The notes beneath the pieces were generated by a model, which saw nothing but the letters and a program-made list of their open reading frames with translations, searched no databases and was not told the origin of the DNA. A DNA stretch of 64,000 bases from Tatumella sp. JGM118 (GTDB lineage Bacteria; Pseudomonadota; Gammaproteobacteria; Enterobacterales; Enterobacteriaceae), in contig NZ_JAERJR010000004.1 in the NCBI RefSeq assembly GCF_018257515.1, positions 124,001 to 188,000 of the forward strand. Reading direction: 5' to 3'. Below are positions 60,415 to 64,000 of this stretch, one piece after another (position 1 is the stretch's first letter; the number at the start of each line of letters is the position of its first letter). The translations under genes were made by a program, and so were the position numbers.

Positions 60415-61184
60415 TTCGCAGCGTAGAAAGCCATTCTGCAGGATAGTATCCTAATCAGACTGCACCCGAAAAAATCGCTCTCCGGTCAGTAAGGTGCAGT
60501 TTTCATTGTGCTGAAGCGAAAGCATTGTCCCCGGAATTACTCCCCTGCAGAGGGCTCCCGGGCCGTCAGGGGTCATTGCGCGGAGGCGGGGGAGTGTGGC
60601 TGCCTGGCAAGGCGGTTTTGCCGCCCGAAATCAGTAACCCTGACACCGCTCAGGATCAGCGTTTACGCCGGTAGGCATCCCATAAGGCGAGTCGGAAAGC
60701 GATCCTTTTTACAAATGCCGGATAACGGCCAGCCAGGATCCGGAAGTAGAATTTCTGCATTGTGCTGGTCTCATCAATCCTGTTCAGTCAGTTGCAGGAC
60801 CGTAAAGAGTATACTTTTTTTTATCCGGCTAAAACCCGAATACAGAGATGTAGTTCAGTCGATATTGCGATTTCAACTGTGCTTCGGTCAGATCACCGCA
60901 GTGCATATCACTCGCGCCGTAGTCGTCCATCCATTTTTGGGTTTTGAATAGAGTGTCGGGAAACTGTAGTGCAGCCATTGGTATACATTCCTTGTGTAAT
61001 AGTCCATTGAGGTATTCACAGGGAATAATACGCGGTGACTGGCGAGAGTGTAAATCCTGCATTATCTTCCCGTCATTTTTTTCAGATTCCGGGCTGGTGC
61101 ATAGTGGATCCCTTACGCTTTCAGCCCATCGTCAAAAATATAATGTAGCCTCTTTCAGGCTTTCGGGAATATCACACCTGCGCA
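60415..61184. other. 770-bp gap without a recognised gene
   Basis: A stem ACTGCACC/GGTGCAGT followed by TTTT (60459-60504) may terminate the dehydrogenase gene. A minus-strand frame at 60829-61062 (77 codons, ending YRLNYISVFGF) is not recognised and may be decayed coding sequence. Confidence 0.45.
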
Positions 61185-61829
61185 TCACGACGGGTCCGGT
61201 TTAAAGTGTACGTCCGGATCCGCGACCTGTTTTGCCTTTTTCCAGGCCACTCGTTCACTGATGTGTTGAAGACAGGCTTTCATAGGCGGATAGCCTTAAA
61301 TATCGCGAGCTATAAAGGTCCGTAGAGTAGTTCATGGGAATAACATCATAATATCTGCAGCAGTGAACTTATTACCCGCAAAATAAGGGTGATGCTGTAA
61401 CCTTTCCTAAATTGTGTCGAATGCGCGTACAGTCCGGTCGCTGAATACCGCCCACACAGGATAATTTTCGTTTCCCGGAACCGTCGAAAATGCTATTCCG
61501 GCCATGCAACCTGCGACCAGTGATGCATCCGAAAAATGGAACCGGTAAAGGTAGTCTGCAAACTCCGCATCGGCGACCGGTGGGACACGCCGGTTTTCCA
61601 GTAGCGTGCGGGAATGTACTGAATAATCGCCCCGGACTCGCCTGGCGTGATTTTGCCATCGGTGAGCACGGATACGGTATGATAGGGAGGTCATGCCTCA
61701 GGCTTCAGGTGCCCGCCCGGTCGCAGGATCACGGGGATATTTCACCAGCGTATAAGGAATATTGAGTTCCCCGCATCGCCATACGATACGTTCTGACGTG
61801 GAAACTCCCGGATGATGCACTGTTAACAT
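61185..61829 (-). pseudogene. Glutathione S-transferase pseudogene
   Basis: Reading the minus strand in pieces gives a GST from end to end. It opens at 61829 with MLTVHHPGVSTSERIVWRC and runs to YTLVKYPRDPATGRAPEA, then hits TGA. After a frameshift comes VLTDGKITPGESGAIIQYI (glutathione-site SGA). A second shift gives VPPVADAEFADYLYRFHFSDASL, then an in-frame TAG, HHPYFAGNKFTAADIMMLFP, and another stop. It ends MKACLQHISERVAWKKA. At least two frameshifts and three stops make it dead. Its total length (215 codons) equals an intact GST. Confidence 0.9.
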
Positions 61830-62325
61830 GTTTCCTTGGGCTCGGTGCCGATACTATGCTGTTATCAACCGGTGCAGATACACTGCATGATAATTATACG
61901 GACGCATTAAAATAGTGCTCCTGTACGGCTGACAATTGTGCCATAGATTGCAGCGGAATCCCGGTCACCAGTGCGGCCGTTTTTTATCGATGTAACGCCA
62001 GCAGGCAATCAGAAAAAAGGCGGGAGCTTATTGTGCTAATTTTTGATGGACAAAACAGACAACTTTGGTCCCAATAATAACTGATCCCGGCAATGACCAT
62101 ACGCTGTTACTTAAATGCTTTGAAATTATCTGCGAATAACGTGCCATGTGGTGCCGGAAAAATCCCCCTCCCTTTGTCAATCTGTTATTTACCTGCCTGA
62201 GCCACAAGTCCGGTGAGATAATGTTTACAGACTTGTCGCTTTAATCAGTCACGCTCAATCCCATAGACTACGGCAGATACCAATCAACAGATGACATATC
62301 CGGACTCTCATTTGAATGAAACCGG
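61830..62325. other. 500-bp gap with no recognised gene
   Basis: A minus-strand stretch with few stops around 62060-62220 is not recognisable. Composition becomes AT-rich toward the right. Confidence 0.4.
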
Positions 62326-63285
62326 TTATAGTCTTCTCCAGGAGAATAATGCCACTAAAAAAACTGAAATGAAAGACAGGCAACCACCTAAAAAAATCTC
62401 AGTAACTCTTGCAGAGATAAGGTTATCCGATTGGTACAATGCACACACTCCGACAGGGAAAGATACACATCGGATAAAAAAACCGACAGAATAATTTTTA
62501 AAAGATATGAGGGATAACATAGTGATATAACTGGAAATCAGCAGGGTATACTCCAGGTTCTTTAAAAAAATTCCAATAATATACCCAATGCAAACACCTG
62601 CAATTCCCGGGAAAATGCGATCTTTTAATTTATCTCCGGAGTTTTTAATTCTGCAACTGTTCACTACAATGCAAGACCACATAAGCATCGGAGCATCGTA
62701 CCCGTGAAGCCGTGATGCAATTGCAGCGCATATTACTGTAGATATGAGTAGTGAGGTCGATTCTAAGACTATCTCTGTTTGGGAGGTATATCCATTTTCA
62801 TTTTTTATATCTTTGAATCTGGTTGAGTATAAAAAGAGCATGACAGGGGGCAGTGTCGATATCAGAAAAACAGAAGAAGTTGCAAGGTAGTTAACCAGGA
62901 GGGGACTCATCCGGTAATGACTTACCGGTATAGCAAAGAATAGAACTATCACGGATACATATAAACCTGTTGATTTGTTGAGATTAACCATCCTGAAGAT
63001 GATTGATAAGAACGATATAATGATAAGAAAAGGGTAAGTCATGACCGATGCATTGTTTTCAAGAAATAACAATACCATTGATAAAAGATAAGTTATGGGG
63101 ATTATGTATAATATTTTTTTCGTATCAGCTTCAGTGGCCAGCATGTAAAAGAAAGAAATGGAAGCGATACTACCAATGATGAATTTTTGATCACCTGTGA
63201 GTAAATAAATTAAAAGAGACGGAACTATTGAGAGCGTACCGCCAATAAATAGTTTTTTATTGAAAAAATGGTCTGTAATTATCAT
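62326..63285 (-). CDS. AT-rich orphan integral membrane protein (FUSC-like?)
   Basis: 319 residues, not confidently recognised. About eight to ten hydrophobic segments in two groups: roughly residues 12-130 (IGGTLSIVPSLLIYLL, ILYIIPITYLLSMVLLFLE) and 140-315. The C-terminal half (ARVTEIFLGGCLSFISVFLVALFSW) is reminiscent of the end of FUSC/aromatic-acid-exporter domains, which also carry an R...E...G motif in the last helix; that link is weak. Codon use and base composition are markedly AT-rich compared with the neighbours, which suggests acquisition by transfer. The gene is flanked by decayed DNA. Confidence 0.65.
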   Translation of the reverse strand: MIITDHFFNKKLFIGGTLSIVPSLLIYLLTGDQKFIIGSIASISFFYMLATEADTKKILYIIPITYLLSMVLLFLENNASVMTYPFLIIISFLSIIFRMVNLNKSTGLYVSVIVLFFAIPVSHYRMSPLLVNYLATSSVFLISTLPPVMLFLYSTRFKDIKNENGYTSQTEIVLESTSLLISTVICAAIASRLHGYDAPMLMWSCIVVNSCRIKNSGDKLKDRIFPGIAGVCIGYIIGIFLKNLEYTLLISSYITMLSLISFKNYSVGFFIRCVSFPVGVCALYQSDNLISARVTEIFLGGCLSFISVFLVALFSWRRL

Positions 63286-63591
63286 TCATTGCCCTTTATA
63301 AATACCTTTACCAGGTTAATTATGATATTAGTCAGCATTTAGCCGAATGCAATGATATAGGGCAGATTAACCACTACGGCTCAAGAGATCCGAACAGAGA
63401 AATCATCCCGCAGACCGTTGAAAATCCCCGACCTGAGCGGATGTTTAGGGTCAGATAAGAATGCAATCCCGCAGACAGACCTGTAGCCTTTAACGTCAGT
63501 ATTACCGTACAGAAAACTAAAACATTACCGTACCGGCGATTAAAACGGTCAAGGGGAGCTCGGTATAATCTATCTCTGAAAGTCAGTAAGG
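63286..63591. other. 300-bp gap, nothing recognised
   Basis: Between the orphan membrane gene and the IS3 remnant; frames are short and interrupted. Confidence 0.5.
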
Positions 63592-63689
63592 ATCTCTTTT
63601 TCGTAGCTTGGCGGCTCGTTCAGGATTTTAACCTCTCTTTAGTATAGCGCTTTATTAGCGGCGGTTTCGTCTTCTGTTTATCTCAGATG

Positions 63690-63846
63690 GGCGGTGGGGT
63701 AAGACTTAATCCCGTCAAAATGAGACCATTACCAAAAATGGCATGACTCATGCAATGCTCGCGGTCCGATACGCCCCTGGTATTTCGGTCAATTCAGGCT
63801 CCAGGATTGCGATGATCTGACTATAGGTAAAAGTATTTTTTGAGCT
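63690..63846 (-). mobile_element. Remnant of an IS3-family transposase OrfA
   Basis: The minus strand reads TFTYSQIIAILEPELTEIPG, resembling the FTxSQIxxIL start of IS3-group OrfA helix-turn-helix proteins. In the next frame it reads LHESCHFW-stop-WSHFDG, which aligns with HGMSDATFYKWRSKYGG of intact OrfA. So one frameshift and stops separate recognisable halves of the DNA-binding region. Further downstream (63592-63690) a Glu/Lys-rich trace may be the leucine-zipper part. No terminal inverted repeats or OrfB were seen. Confidence 0.5.
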
Positions 63847-64000
63847 TCTCTGGCCTTTGGGTCACAGAAAGCTCTTCAGGTTCAGATATTGACGAAATAC
63901 TGCTTAATAGATGTCGGTTTCGGGAGGGATGATCGGGAAGTTATAAAATTCCGGATTAATTTTAATTACCGGTATTATTTTAGAGGTTTTACTACGCTTT

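Noticed and set aside
60508-60951. 147-codon plus-strand frame after the dehydrogenase gene
   Set aside because: Cys/Arg-rich chance-type composition, no recognisable family; starts at a weak site.
60829-61062. 77-codon minus-strand frame ending in YRLNYISVFGF
   Set aside because: Looks partly protein-like but matches nothing I know; too uncertain for a gene call.

Overview
This window is a chromosomal segment of an Enterobacterales bacterium. The backbone matches the Escherichia coli neighbourhood cysZ-cysK-ptsH-ptsI-crr / zipA-ligA-ypeB / yfeH-yfeR / valU-lysV tRNAs-gltX-yfeC-alaW, followed by nupC, mntH, glk and ypdAB, with very high protein identity by eye. Gaps of 1-2 kb, pseudogenes and the cytochrome bd and sugar/amino-acid catabolic modules suggest a member of the Erwiniaceae or a relative (a Tatumella-like organism is possible), but I cannot fix the genus from sequence alone.

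Layout: 1-2120, arnB-arnC (lipid A aminoarabinose; arnC runs off the left edge). 3436-8390, pts and cysteine genes on the minus strand, with a CRP-type promoter before ptsH. 8602-11953, zipA, ligA and ypeB. 11972-16231, a tripartite drug-efflux operon inserted between ypeB and yfeH relative to E. coli. 16474-22620, yfeH/yfeR, a HigB/NadS-type toxin-antitoxin pair, tRNA-Val/Lys, gltX, yfeC, tRNA-Ala. 23571-32665, an AI-2E family transporter, a GT9 glycosyltransferase, nupC, mntH (with an MntR box), glk, and the ypdA/ypdB pyruvate-sensing two-component system. 33107-40890, a universal stress protein operon, tandem repeats, yhjX (the known YpdB target, here close to ypdAB and with a recognisable YpdB-type direct repeat), a DMT transporter/AraC pair, a small membrane protein, a degenerate peptide deformylase and cho. 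42822-48738, a compact cydA-cydB-cydD-cydC operon with a short-Q-loop oxidase. 51256-60414, a GntR-controlled catabolic cluster: GntP permease, MFS transporter, GntR/FCD regulator, enolase-superfamily dehydratase, delta1-pyrroline-2-carboxylate reductase-type enzyme, isonitrile hydratase-like protein and ketoglutarate semialdehyde dehydrogenase. 60415-64000, decaying DNA with a glutathione S-transferase pseudogene, an AT-rich orphan membrane protein and an IS3 remnant.

The most interesting points are: (i) four exact copies of the 11-mer GTATACGATAT in the promoter regions of the catabolic cluster, probably the operator of its GntR regulator; (ii) physical linkage of ypdAB with yhjX; (iii) three head-to-tail 86-bp repeats with hairpin potential beside a (CTGTG)7 tract, and several other intergenic microsatellites with different unit lengths; (iv) a peptide deformylase paralogue lacking the catalytic glutamate; (v) a probable CTG start for ypeB. 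No CRISPR array, prophage or intact insertion sequence was seen.
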